A stretch of DNA of 64,000 nucleotides from Thermohalobaculum sp965247385 (GCA_965247385.1 CBDFHG010000002.1:1550001-1614000); one strand, 5' to 3'. Counted from the first letter of the stretch, positions 11,759-20,796 are shown. Numbers and translations are program-made. Notes: generated by a model not told the origin, from the letters alone.

Positions 11759-12151
11759 CAATGGAACGGCCGGAGCGAGGCCCGCTACCTCCGCAGCGTC
11801 TGGGCCTCGATGTTCAATGAGGCATACGAGCGCGCGCGTCTCGACCTGCGTCTCGATCACCGCTCCTGCAAGGAGCGCGAGGCCGAAGCCCGCGCACGGG
11901 GCAACACCATCGAGGCCGACCGCTGGGTACGCGAGGCAACCGAACACATGGGTCCCACCCTCACCCAGGCCGACCGCAAGGCCGCGCGCCAGGCGCGCCG
12001 CGAGATACGTCCGGGCACGCCCGGGCCCGGCCCGGTGACCGAGCTCGGTCGGGAGAACCGCCGACGCCGTGCGGCGAGCCTGGAACGGGAGGCCGCCTGC
12101 CAGGCGACTGATCCAGCCCAACATTTCTTAGGTCCACCCACGATGGTATGA
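11759..12151 (+). pseudogene. Relaxase (MobA/MobL-like) fragment, copy 1
   Basis: Open reading of about 130 codons with ARYLRSVWASMFNEAYERA followed by LDHRS. This resembles the part of MobA/MobL-type relaxases where a tryptophan-rich helix precedes a D-H-R-S motif. The N-terminal nickase domain with the catalytic Tyr and three-His motif is missing, and a TAA closes the frame just upstream. It lies antisense inside the IS1595 unit and ends in a translation of the flanking DNA. Probably a captured fragment; family assignment is by motif only. Confidence 0.5.
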
Positions 12152-12998
12152 CAGGGTTGCAAGCCCACGAATTGTTCCGTGTCACAAAGGCGGAATGGGT
12201 CATACGTTCATCTGGAGTCATGCGATCAACTCCCGCAACCGCAACCGCTTCCCTCTCATTCCAGTTGCTAACGCGCCCATCTGATCGGCGGTATCAGATT
12301 CACGGATATTGTGGCGCGCGGCGAACTCAACGACATAGCGGCCAAGGTGCTTGCTGCTCATATGGTGGCAGGTGCCGTGATAGCCCCGCTTGAGCATCGA
12401 CCAGAAGGATTCGATCCCGTTGGTGTGGGCCATGCCGTTCACATACTCGCCGACACTGTGCCTGACGGTCTCATGCTCGAACGCCATCCCCCGATACCCG
12501 CCGTGATCGTCTGTGCAGACTGTCGCCCCCTCGGCAGCGTGATCGCCGACAAACTCCTGAAGCGTCCTGGCGTCCGTCCCGCCTATCACGGCGGCATTCA
12601 CGCGGTTGGTTTCGCGGTCCTTGCCCCCCCCCCACAATGATCGACTTGCCAACACCACCCCTGCCGGCGCGGAGCTTCTTGTCAGCGTGCTTGTTCTTCT
12701 CCTTGCCGCCGATGCAAGTCTCATCGACTTCAACCGGGCCAACGAAAGGAATCTCGCCCGCTTTGAAAGATTTCCGAAGTCGATGCGCCAGATGCCATGC
12801 AGACTTTTGCGTGATCCCAAGATCACGGTGCAGTTTCATACTGGATACACCTTTGAGATTTGTGGAAAGCAGATAGATGGCTATTGCCCAGATTTGATAG
12901 CCAAGCTTCGATCCTTCCATGAGCGTTCCAAGTTTCATGGAAAACATTCTCTTGTCGGGACAGTCGCGGCATCGGTGCGTCATTGATTTGTCCCTTAG

Positions 12999-14469
12999 CA
13001 GCCCGTTGACGAAGTCGGCCCTGGACACGAGCGGCCTGGTCTGATTCTTTGATGTTCTGATTTGACCGGGGGGTTCGCCGATGGCGATGGGACTGCGGAA
13101 GGATCGTCAGGGTGACTTGATGGTGGGCTGGGCGGAGATGCCGCGCTCGCCGGGTCATGTGTTTTACGACCGTCTTCAGTCGGTCCTGATCGAGGGCGAC
13201 TTCGACGGCTTCGCCGAGGCGGCCTGCCGGTGCTGTTACGCGGCCAGGACGGGAGCGCCTTCGGTGCCGCCGGGGCGCTGTTTCCGCATGCATCTGGTGG
13301 GCTGTTTCGAGGGCATCGACTCTGAGCGCGGGCTGGAATGGCGCGGCTCGGATTCGCTGTCGCTGCGGGAGTTTCTGCGGCTGGAGAGCCGGGATCGTGT
13401 GCCGGACCATTCCTGGCTGTCGAAGACCCGCACGCGCTTGCCCCACGAGGTGCACGCGATGGTCTTCGATTGGGTTCTGGCGCTGATCGCCGAGGCGGGT
13501 CTGGTGAAGGGCGACCGCATCGGGGTGGATGCCTCGACCATGGAGGCCAACGCGGCGCTGCGCAACATCGTGCGGCGCGACACGGGTGAGGGCTACCGGG
13601 AGATGCTGGAGCATCTGGCCCGGGAGAGCGGCATCGAGACGCCCACGGCCGAGGACCTGGCGCGTCTGGACCGCAAGCGCAAGGGCAAGAAGCTCTCGAA
13701 CCAGGATTGGGTTTCCAGGAGCGACCCCGAGGCCAGGGTCGCCAGGATGAAGGACGCCGCGACCCATCTGGCCGACAAGCCCGGGCACGCGGTGGATCCG
13801 GACACCGGCGCGGTGGTGGCGGCCGAGTTGCACCCAGCCGATGAGGGCGACACCACGACGCTTTCAAAGACCCTGGCGGCGGCCGAGGCAAACCTCGAGG
13901 CGGTGGCTGCGGCACCGACGCCAGAGGGCCCGGCCGAATGCGTCACCGACAAGGGCTATTACTCACGGGCGGTCTTGAAGGCCCTGGACGACAGTCCCTG
14001 GAAGACCCGGATCGCCGAGCCCAGGCAGAAGGGCTTTTCGCGCTGGCGCGGTGACCAGGCGGCGCGCCGGGCGGTCCCCAGCAACCGCGTGCGGCTCAAG
14101 TCCGCGCTCGCCCGCGAGGCATTCAAGCTGCGCGCCGAGATCGTCGAGCGCTCCTTTGCCCACAGCCTCGATCGCGGCGGCATGCGCCGGACCTGGCTGC
14201 GCCGGCGCGAGAACGTGCACAAGCGATACCTGCTTCACGTCGCCGGCCACAACCTTTCGTTGCTGATGCGCCAACTCATCGGTGCCGGCACCCCGCGCCA
14301 GGCCGTGGCGGGCGGATCTGGCGGTATTTTCGTGCTTGTTGCGCCCTCTGGAGCCGTTCTGGTCGCTCGGACCGGCCTCATCGTCTCGGAGGATGGCGAA
14401 ACCGCCGGCGCCGCGTTATGTTTCGTCGTGGGGTGAAACCCGGTCAATGGCGACTTTTTCAACGGGCTG
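12999..14469 (+). mobile_element. IS1182/IS5-superfamily element, complete, with TTAG target duplication
   Basis: 1471 bp. Imperfect inverted ends begin CAGCCCGTTGACGAAGTCGG at the left and CAGCCCGTTGAAAAAGTCGC read in from the right. It is flanked by TTAG at 12995-12998 and 14470-14473. TTAG fits the Y-T-A-R type target used by part of the IS5 group. A deletion derivative (42344-43029) and a terminal remnant (39191-39278) of the same element occur elsewhere in the window. Confidence 0.85.
13081..14436 (+). CDS. Transposase of IS1182/IS5-superfamily element
   Basis: 451 aa, apparently intact. The N-terminal DUF772-like region includes SDSLSLREFLRLESRDRVPD and SWLSKTRTRLP; the first catalytic Asp is likely in GVDASTMEANA, a second in CVTDKGYYSR, and the Glu in EIVERSFAHSLDRGGMRRTW. 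Length suits the IS1182 group, while the target preference looks IS427-like, so the exact subgroup is left open. Two ATGs (13081, 13087) are possible starts. The C-terminal roughly 60 residues read out through the right end of the element. Confidence 0.85.
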   Translation: MAMGLRKDRQGDLMVGWAEMPRSPGHVFYDRLQSVLIEGDFDGFAEAACRCCYAARTGAPSVPPGRCFRMHLVGCFEGIDSERGLEWRGSDSLSLREFLRLESRDRVPDHSWLSKTRTRLPHEVHAMVFDWVLALIAEAGLVKGDRIGVDASTMEANAALRNIVRRDTGEGYREMLEHLARESGIETPTAEDLARLDRKRKGKKLSNQDWVSRSDPEARVARMKDAATHLADKPGHAVDPDTGAVVAAELHPADEGDTTTLSKTLAAAEANLEAVAAAPTPEGPAECVTDKGYYSRAVLKALDDSPWKTRIAEPRQKGFSRWRGDQAARRAVPSNRVRLKSALAREAFKLRAEIVERSFAHSLDRGGMRRTWLRRRENVHKRYLLHVAGHNLSLLMRQLIGAGTPRQAVAGGSGGIFVLVAPSGAVLVARTGLIVSEDGETAGAALCFVVG

Positions 14470-14835
14470 TTAGTCCACACTGGACGTTAAACGAACCGCA
14501 ATGTGGGCAATAGGGGCCATCAGGCCAAGGCTGTTTCGCAAACCACTTTTCGGCGGTTGCGTCATCAGGAAACATCTTTACTAACTGAACAAACGTCAGT
14601 CCTTTGCGATGGCTCTTACCGGGTGCGTTTGTTTTCTGCGTCATAACTCGATCTCCTGTTGTGACTCTACTGTAATTCAGTTGCCCCAGGTGGTCAAGCT
14701 AATAATGTGACTTTGGTATATAATCCCCTTGTTTTACGTGCGACCGCCTGGTGTCGCAAATCTTGTGACATTTGCGAATCCCGGCCCTTTTCACACGAAC
14801 GGGCACCGCCGTGTTTTCCGGGGCCGGCACCCAAT

Positions 14836-15921
14836 TCAGTGATCCCGCCGATCCGCGAATACGGCTTCCAGATCAGGGGCATCAAGAACACGGTCCACCC
14901 AGCGATCCAACTCCTCAATGCTCCCCGCCGCAATCTGAGCGACGACAGGCTCGGGCAGGGGGCCAAACCGCTTCACCAGCAGGCGCATCAGGGACCTGGC
15001 TTCGCCCCTGGCTTCACCTTCAGCCAGTCCCTCAGCTTTGCCCTCAGCTTTGGCGCGCGCCTGGCCTTCCGCAAGGCCTTTTTCACGGCCAAGTATCTCA
15101 CCGGCAGCCAGCCCTCTGGCTTCGCCTTCAGCTTTACCTTCTTGTTTCAGTGCTTCTGCGATTGTCCCCATCAGCGCTTTGCCTCCACCATCCTTTGCGG
15201 TGTCCAGTGCCGCTCTGACATCTTCCAGCGGCACCTCGTATTTTTCGACGATATACCGAAACACGATCTTCTTCAATACGGTCCCGTCCGGCAGGTCGCG
15301 CAGCAGCACCGTCAGAACCTCACGGGTCACTTCATCATTGCGTTGTACATAACGCAAGGCGGTCAGAACCGCCCGGACCGGCGCATCGCCCGACAACTCT
15401 TCCATCGGGATGGTGCCCAGATCATGCAGCGCGTAGCGAAACGACGGCACGAAGGGCGCGGTATCATCATCCATCTGCACCATCTCAGCAAAAACCTGCG
15501 GCACGGCCCATGAAGCGCGTCCGTGGTAGAACACCAGGGGGATGATGACAGGCAGGGCGCGCAGCCGTGCCGGTTTGTCCTCAGCGTATCGCGTCCAGAT
15601 GCGGACCATATAGCCCAGAAGCTGCAACGGCGTGCCGGGTTCTGACACCGATTTATGCTCCACCAAAGTATACACCAGGGCAGGGGGGCCGTCGGTCAGC
15701 TTCACCTCAAACAGCCGGTCGCTCTGCGTCATCCGGCTGTGCTCATCCACGAAGGTGCCATCCAGGAGTTTTGGCGGCGCATCGGCCAGGCGCGCACTCA
15801 GGGCCGGCGGCAGATATTCCCGCAGCAGCGTGGCCGCCCGGTCGGGATCCTCCAGCAAAACCCGGAACAGCGCATCGTGGCTTATCTTTGCCGGGGGCTT
15901 TTGATCTGCCGATTCAGCCAT
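14836..15921 (-). CDS. Rpn-family recombination-promoting nuclease / putative transposase (PD-(D/E)XK)
   Basis: 361 aa from the ATG at 15921 (MAESADQKPPAKISHDALFR); the longer upstream reading runs into the IS1380 end and is not native. Residues about 20-230 form the Rpn/YhgA-like nuclease domain: HDALFRVLLEDPDRA, EVKLTDGPPALVYTLVEHKS (the E..K-type catalytic segment with E-H-K-S) and LPVIIPLVFYHG. A Gly-Glu-Ala-Arg-rich linker (about 275-320) leads to a DUF4351-like tail ending SIEELDRWVDRVLDAPDLEA. Rpn proteins are DNases that stimulate RecA-independent recombination. It overlaps the stop of a small HTH gene split by IS1380, so the two were once a translationally coupled pair. Confidence 0.82.
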   Translation of the reverse strand: MAESADQKPPAKISHDALFRVLLEDPDRAATLLREYLPPALSARLADAPPKLLDGTFVDEHSRMTQSDRLFEVKLTDGPPALVYTLVEHKSVSEPGTPLQLLGYMVRIWTRYAEDKPARLRALPVIIPLVFYHGRASWAVPQVFAEMVQMDDDTAPFVPSFRYALHDLGTIPMEELSGDAPVRAVLTALRYVQRNDEVTREVLTVLLRDLPDGTVLKKIVFRYIVEKYEVPLEDVRAALDTAKDGGGKALMGTIAEALKQEGKAEGEARGLAAGEILGREKGLAEGQARAKAEGKAEGLAEGEARGEARSLMRLLVKRFGPLPEPVVAQIAAGSIEELDRWVDRVLDAPDLEAVFADRRDH

Positions 15922-16032
15922 GCCGGTTCCCTCCCGGGCCTGAGCGCAAGGCCGCAGCCCGCGCCTGTTCGTCCTTGATCTCGCGGATATCTGTGTTGAC
16001 CGTAACTTTGCTCGCGCCAAGGATATCCGCAA

Positions 16033-17890
16033 CCCTGATTCTGGATCAAAAAAGTTGAAATTCCCCGTTGTCTTTGAATCCAAAGGGATTCATGATGGGT
16101 TTTATGAATAACTCAATCACCAACGGGGTGAAAATAACATGGCACAGGGCGTTCTTCCTTTCCAGTACGAAAGCGCGCCGGGCAGCAGCGATCTGACGGG
16201 TTTTGCCGGGATTGGTGTTTAGCTTGATTTGATTGAGGCATCGGGACTGGCGGCTGCGGTGCGGCGCCAGGTGCAGGTGGCGGGGCGGCAGGGCTGGCTG
16301 GATGTGCAGATGATCATCGCGGTGATCGCACTCAATCTGTGCGGGGGTGATCGGATCGAGGATCTGGAACGCCTGGAGGCGGACGCCGGCTTTGCCGCGA
16401 CCATGGAGGCGGTTGAGCGGCGGCTGTTGGTGCGCCGGGAACGTCGGCAACTGAAGAGCCGGTTTCGGCGCGGCCGCGGGCGCAGCGTGCCTTCGCCGTC
16501 GGCTCTGTCGGGCTGGTTGGAACGCTTCCACGACGCAGGCCAGGAAGATCTGCGGGAGGCCGGGCGTGCCTTCATCCCGCGCCCGTCGGCGGGTCTGCCT
16601 GGTCTGTGGCGTGTCGATCAGGCGCTGGCAGGCGCTGGTGTCATTTCTGCAGCGCCATCGCGGGCCGGGCGCGGCGACGCTGGACATGGACGCGACGCTG
16701 GTGCAGAGCCACAAGCGCCAGGCGGAATACTGCTACAAGAAGTTCAAGGCCTGTCAGCCGTTGAACACCTGGTGGGCGGAACAGCAGGTGATCGTGCATT
16801 CCGGGTTCCGCGACGCCAATGTGCCGGCCGGCTATCAGCAGTTGCGGGTGTTGCAGGCCTCGCTGGCGGCGCTGCCTGGGGGCGTGGACAAGGTCTGTCT
16901 GCGCTCGGACACGGCGGGTTATCAGAAGGATCTGCTGCTCTGTTGTGGCGAGGGCCGGGACAAGGTTTTCGGGGTGATCGAGTTCGCCGTCGGCGCCAAC
17001 GTGACGGCGGAATTCCGGCGTGCTGCCCTGGCCGTGCCGGAGGCTGAGTGGCGGCCGCTGGATCGTGTTTTCGACGGGCAACGTCAGGAGACCGGCCAGG
17101 AGTGGGCGGAGGTCTGCCATGTACCGAGTTGGGTGGGCGAGAGCAAGACGCGGGCGGATTACCGCTTCCTGGCGATCCGGGAGCCGCTGGAACAGTTGGA
17201 GCCTGGCGATGGGGATCAGTTGCCGTTCCCGACCGCGGCGTTTGCTTTGAGGGGGCGCAGCAAGCTGTTCGCCCTGGTCACCAACCGTGATCTGCCGGGC
17301 GATGAGGTGATCTGGTGGTCCCGGGAGCGCTGTGGCAAGAGCGAGGAAGTCCACGCGGTGATGAAGCACGACCTGGCTGGCGGCAACCCTGCCCTCGGGT
17401 CTGTTCGGAGCCAATGCGGCCTGGTGGGCGATCATGGTGCTGGCGCATGATTTGAACGCGGTGATGAAGCAACCGGTTCCGGGACCGGCCTGGGTGGCAC
17501 GGCGGATGAAGGCCTTGCGCCTGGCTCTGATCGCCCTGCCTGGCCGGGTGATCCGTCATGCGCGGCGGCTGATCATCCGTTTGGGGAGCGAAGCGGGGCT
17601 CGATCTGGTGCTGAGCGCCAGGCGGAAGATCCTGGCCCTGGCGCGCGGCCCGACCTGACGGCTCCGGCCTGCCACGATATCCTTGCTGAAGCGTGATGCC
17701 GGCTCCCGGCCAGGGCTCCGCTTGGCCAACGGACAGGCGCGGGACCCGCAAAACGCGTGGCCACCTTGAGAATATCTCCTCAAGCGCGAAATCCGCGGGA
17801 GTGGTGCCCGGGCGCGGGGCGAAAACCCCACAACGGCACCCATCGCCGCCCCTGCCGAGGCGCGTCAGGGATTTAGTTCGGGAATCCTGG
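16033..17890 (+). mobile_element. IS1380-family element, copy 1 (decayed), GCAA duplication
   Basis: 1858 bp sharing both ends with copy 2 (43266-45112): CCCTGATTCTGGATC at the left and CCAGGATTCCCGAAC read in from the right. It is flanked by GCAA at 16029-16032 and 17891-17894. The same end positions and a 4-bp duplication apply to copy 2, which supports the boundaries. Its transposase is dead. Confidence 0.87.
16139..17658 (+). pseudogene. IS1380-family transposase, copy 1 (stop plus two frameshifts)
   Basis: Close homologue of the intact 502-aa copy at 43498-45006. Three lesions are readable by comparison. (1) TAG at 16220-16222 where copy 2 has a Tyr codon. (2) A 10-base tandem duplication near 16620-16640 (GGCGCTGGCA). 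(3) One extra A near 17393. Intact DDE pieces remain, for example LDMDATLVQSHKRQAEY and RSDTAGYQKDLL. Confidence 0.9.
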
Positions 17891-18014
17891 GCAATCTCCT
17901 GCGGTGGTAATCCCTGCTGTTTGAGGGCATTGATACGGGCTTTGCGCAATCATGTGATTATCCCCCTTCGGATCGACTCCGGTAAGGGGCAGAATGACAC
18001 CCCAAGGAATAGTA

Positions 18015-18464
18015 TCACCGGTTTGGCCACCTGTACTCGCCTGTGAGCAGGATATGTGCCCACCCGAGGGGTGAGATGTGCGTCAGAAGCTCCGGTGAAC
18101 AGTCCAGCCCGGCACGTTTTCGTTGCGCAGCAGCCTGACCGAGATGAGCCGTGTTCCAGTAGATGATGATGGTGGCGAGGAGATCAAGGCCAGCCATGCG
18201 GCAATGTTGACCCTCTGCGCTGCGGTCGCGGATTTCGCCCTGGCGGCCAATGCGCAGGGCATTCTTCAGGGCGTGATGTGCTTCGCCTTTGTCAAGCCCG
18301 AGCTGAGCGCGCCGCTGCATGTCGGCATCAAGCAACCATTCGATGATAAAGAGTGTCCGTTCGACCCGTCCGATTTCACGAAGTGCGATGGCAAGGTCAT
18401 GCCGGCGCGGGTGAGAGGCGAACTTTCGCAAGAGCTGACTGGGTGGCATGACACCTGCCACCAT
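18015..18464 (-). pseudogene. Tn3-family transposase, C-terminal fragment
   Basis: About 150 codons matching the extreme C-terminus of Tn3-family TnpA: IALREIGRVERTLFIIEWL, LDKGEAHHALKNALRIGRQG, GEIRDRSAEGQHCR and the terminal LSPLGWAHILLTGEY-like segment (here ISPLGWAHILLTGEYRW). The other roughly 850 residues are absent. It ends against IS1595 unit 2. A Tn3-type transposon probably once occupied this site or travelled with the cargo. The stretch 17950-18014 between it and the split HTH gene shows nothing else. Confidence 0.85.
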
Positions 18465-18527
18465 GGTGGCCGCGCTGCGTAATACACCCTAAAACATGGG
18501 GATTATATACCAAAGTGCCATTGCCCG

Positions 18528-18680
18528 TTAATCTTCATCCTTGACAATGACTTGGCGAAACAAGGCTTTGACGACTTCATCTTGCGAAGCCTTATAGCCA
18601 ACAGTTTCTTCCTTCTCGGCCTTTGTCGGCTGATAGCTGTGAGGTTTCACCACGACAGTTGGTTTGTCTTTGGAAGTCAT
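18528..18680 (-). CDS. Small conserved YQPTK protein, copy 2
   Basis: 50 aa, differing from copy 1 by two conservative substitutions (Met to Val in VVVKPH; Ala to Val in DEVVKAL). Same upstream ribosome-binding site and position relative to the left terminus. Function unknown. Confidence 0.6.
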   Translation of the reverse strand: MTSKDKPTVVVKPHSYQPTKAEKEETVGYKASQDEVVKALFRQVIVKDED

Positions 18681-18715
18681 TGCTACTCCTTTCACGGCAG
18701 TACACCGATTAAAGC

Positions 18716-19108
18716 CAATGGAACGGCCGGAGCGAGGCCCGCTACCTCCGCAGCGTCTGGGCCTCGATGCTCAATGAGGCATACGAGCGCGAGCGTCTCG
18801 ACCTGCGTGTCGATCACCGCTCCTGCAAGGAGCGCGAGGCCGAAGCCCGCGCACGGGGCAACACCATCGAGGCCGACCGCTGGGTACGCGAGGCAACCGA
18901 ACACATGGGTCCCACCCTCACCCAGGCCGACCGCAAGGCCGCGCGCCAGGCGCGCCGCGAGATACGTCCGGGCACGCCCGGGCCCGGCCCGTTGACCGAG
19001 CTCGGTCGGGAGAACCGCCGACGCCGTGCGGCGAGCCTGGAACGGGAGGCCGCCTGCCAGGCGACTGATCCAGCCCAACATTTCTTAGGTCCACCCACGA
19101 TGGTATGA
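18716..19108 (+). pseudogene. Relaxase (MobA/MobL-like) fragment, copy 2
   Basis: Duplicate of 11759-12151 with a few substitutions (WASMLNEAYERERLDLRVDHRS). As in copy 1, only a short internal piece of a relaxase is represented, antisense within the IS1595 unit. Because both units carry it in the same place, capture predates their duplication. Confidence 0.5.
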
Positions 19109-19174
19109 CAGGGTTGCAAGCCCACGAATTGTTCCGTGTCACAAAGGCGGAATGGGTCATACGTTCATCTGGAG

Positions 19175-20091
19175 TCATGCGATCAACTCCCGCAACCGCA
19201 ACCGCTTCCCTCTCATTCCAGTTGCTAACGCGCCCATCTGATCGGCGGTATCAGATTCACGGATATTATGGCGCGCGGCAAACTCAACGACATAGCGGCC
19301 AAGGTGCTTGCTGCTCATGTGGTGGCAGGTGCCGTGATAGCCCCGCTTGAGCATCGACCAGAAGGATTCGATCCCGTTGGTGTGGGCCATGCCGTTCACA
19401 TACTCGCCGACACTGTGCCTGACGGTCTCATGCTCGAACGCCATCCCCCGATAGTCGCCCCCTCGGCAGCGTGACCGCCGACAAACTCCTGAAGCGTCCT
19501 GGCGTCCGTCCCGCTTGTCACGGCGGCGCTCACGCGGTTGGTTTCGCGGTCCTTGGCGCCCACAATGATCGACTTGCCGACACCACCCCTGCCGGCGCGG
19601 AGCTTCTTGTCAGCGTGCTTGTTCTTCTCCTTGCCGCCGATGCAAGTCTCATCGACTTCAACCGGGCCTGAAAAACACTTCAAGCCGCGTGCATCAGATG
19701 ACTTGCGAAGCCGGTGCATCAAGTGCCAGGCGGATTTCTGTGTGATCTTCAAATCACGATGCAGCTTCATGCTGGACACGCCCTTGAGGTTCGTAATCAG
19801 CATGTAAACAGCTATTGCCCATGTCCGATAGCCCAATTTCGTGCACTCAAGTATCGTGCCGGTTTTCAACGAGAACCTGGGCTTGTCCGGGCAAGTGCGG
19901 CAGCGATGCGTCATTGATTTATGCGCCGTTCCGACCTGCACATCAAACGACCCGCAATGCGGACAATGCGGGCCTTCCGGCCATATCCTGGATTCGAACC
20001 ACTCTCTCGCAACATCATCGCTGGGGAACATATCAATCAGTTCAACCAGGCTAATTCCCTTGCGATGGCTTTTACCGGGGGCCTTGTGCAT
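19175..20091 (-). pseudogene. IS1595-family transposase 2 with 25-bp deletion
   Basis: N-terminal reading 19445-20091 (MHKAPGKSHRKGISLVELID, CPHCGSFDVQVG, VEVDETCIGGKEKNKH) is good to EGATI. There a 25-base deletion, relative to unit 1 (12496-12520), removes the second catalytic Asp region (YTDDHGGY) and shifts the frame. The remaining C-terminus lies at 19175-19444 in another frame (GIESFWSMLKRGYHGTCHHM). Not functional. Confidence 0.87.
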
Positions 20092-20179
20092 CGTTCACTC
20101 CCTTTCCTTCCGTGTCATTGGATTATACGAGAGTCCCATTGAGTGCAATAGCTAAATGGCACTTTGGCATATAATTCCC

Positions 20180-20187
20180 ATTTAATG
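20180..20187. repeat. Right copy of 8-bp target-site duplication (ATTTAATG)
   Basis: Identical to 11533-11540 and abutting the right terminal inverted repeat at 20179. Confidence 0.85.
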
Positions 20188-20256
20188 GCGGGATTGCCGG
20201 GCCACGCCCAGGAGTGCCCAACAGGGGATAAATCCCGTCGGGGGCAACAAGAGCTC

Positions 20257-20733
20257 TCAAGAATCGTGGTGTTCCGCGAATTCCTCCATAACCAGCCGCC
20301 ACCAGTCGATGGTGACGGCAAGGTTGACGCTGGTGACGCCGCCAGGGAGGTTCACGCTGATCTCGACGGCGGCATGACCGTCTTCATCCAGATAGGCCTT
20401 GCCGAAGCGCTTTTCGCGATTCCGGTCGGCCATCATCTCATCGGTGACGTCCTCGGCTTCCCACTCGGCTGCGAAAGTCAGGGTCGAGCAGTCCCGGCCC
20501 ACGCTGCGGCCATGGAAAAACAGCCGGTGTTCCTTCTCGCCAATGCGCCCCTCGATCGGCGGATCACCGAGGTCGTCGGTGGTGAGAGTGGCCTCACCGA
20601 AGGGCAGCACGACCGCCAGGATTCGCGCCGGGTCGGTGGCATCGATGATCTCATCGGCAACGGCGGCCGGTCCAGCCGGGATCACCGCCAGGATAGCCGC
20701 CTGCAGGGCAAGGCCAAGGATCAGATTGTGCAT
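20257..20733 (-). CDS. Secreted YbjN domain-containing protein
   Basis: 158 aa from the ATG at 20733. The N-terminus MHNLILGLALQAAILAVIP then PAAVADE looks like a signal peptide. The body has the YbjN pattern: LTTDDLGDPPIEGRIGEKEH, LFFHGRSVGRDCSTLTF, REKRFGKAYLDEDGHAAVE and TIDWWRLVMEEFAEHH. YbjN proteins are poorly characterised; some resemble type III secretion chaperone folds. It follows rpoC after a terminator and is the last gene before the transposon, so its original downstream neighbour was probably rpsL. Confidence 0.7.
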   Translation of the reverse strand: MHNLILGLALQAAILAVIPAGPAAVADEIIDATDPARILAVVLPFGEATLTTDDLGDPPIEGRIGEKEHRLFFHGRSVGRDCSTLTFAAEWEAEDVTDEMMADRNREKRFGKAYLDEDGHAAVEISVNLPGGVTSVNLAVTIDWWRLVMEEFAEHHDS

Positions 20734-20796
20734 GTCGCTCTCCCGTCGCTCCGGCTCATCGCTGGCGACCTTGGCGGCCATATGGTTTCCAAAGTA

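Larger units (their letters stand above)
12218..14644 (-). pseudogene. IS1595-family (ISXO2-like) transposase 1, split by nested IS and frameshifted
   Basis: The N-terminal part lies at 14470-14644 (MTQKTNAPGKSHRKGLTF, zinc-finger CPHCGSFNVQC). The C-terminal part lies at 12218-12998 (VEVDETCIGGKEKNKH, then TDDHGGYRGM and GIESFWSMLKRGYH, the DDE/DDN-type catalytic segments). Removing the nested element and one TTAG copy joins NVQCGL to RDKSMTHRC in frame. A second lesion is a run of ten C at 12624-12633, where unit 2 has GGCGCCC; the 4-base difference shifts the frame. The gene is therefore doubly inactivated. Confidence 0.85.
11541..14728 (-). mobile_element. IS1595-family unit 1 (carries nested IS1182-like element)
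   Basis: The termini are GGGAATTATATGCCAAAG (left) and, read inward from the right, GGGGATTATATACCAAAG. Reading leftwards from the right end it contains the transposase (broken), a MobA/MobL-like fragment on the opposite strand and a 50-aa YQPTK small ORF. Without the nested 1471-bp element and one 4-base duplication it would be about 1.7 kb, the same as unit 2. Confidence 0.82.
15914..17949 (-). pseudogene. Small HTH DNA-binding protein, split by IS1380 copy 1
   Basis: 5' part at 17891-17949 encodes RKARINALKQQGLPPQEIA; 3' part at 15914-16028 encodes DILGASKVTVNTDIREIKD and ends after GGNRHG. Taking out the IS and one GCAA duplication gives a 57-codon frame in which QEIADILGASKVTVNTDIR reads as a classic helix-turn-helix. 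The stop lies inside the first codons of the Rpn gene (ATGGCTGA), so it would have been the upstream gene of an HTH-Rpn operon. The start is uncertain: TTG at 17949 is preceded by an in-frame TGA. Confidence 0.72.
11541..20179. mobile_element. IS1595-bounded composite transposon-like block with 8-bp target duplication
   Basis: Two IS1595-family units in the same orientation (11541-14728 and 18498-20179) bracket 3.8 kb of cargo. The outer ends are matching inverted termini (GGGAATTATATGCCAAAG at the left, its reverse complement at the right). The 8 bases immediately outside are identical, ATTTAATG at 11533-11540 and again at 20180-20187. IS1595-family transposition normally duplicates 8 bp, so the whole block appears to have inserted as one unit between ybjN/rpoC and rpsL. 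Cargo: Rpn nuclease, split HTH gene with IS1380, Tn3 transposase fragment. Neither bounding transposase is intact, so it is probably no longer autonomous. Confidence 0.85.
18498..20179 (-). mobile_element. IS1595-family unit 2
   Basis: 1682 bp, in the same orientation as unit 1 and almost identical to it over the region outside the nested IS. Termini are GGGGATTATATACCAAAG (left) and GGGAATTATATGCCAAAG read in from the right. Contents: YQPTK small ORF, MobA/MobL-like fragment, frameshifted transposase. Confidence 0.85.
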
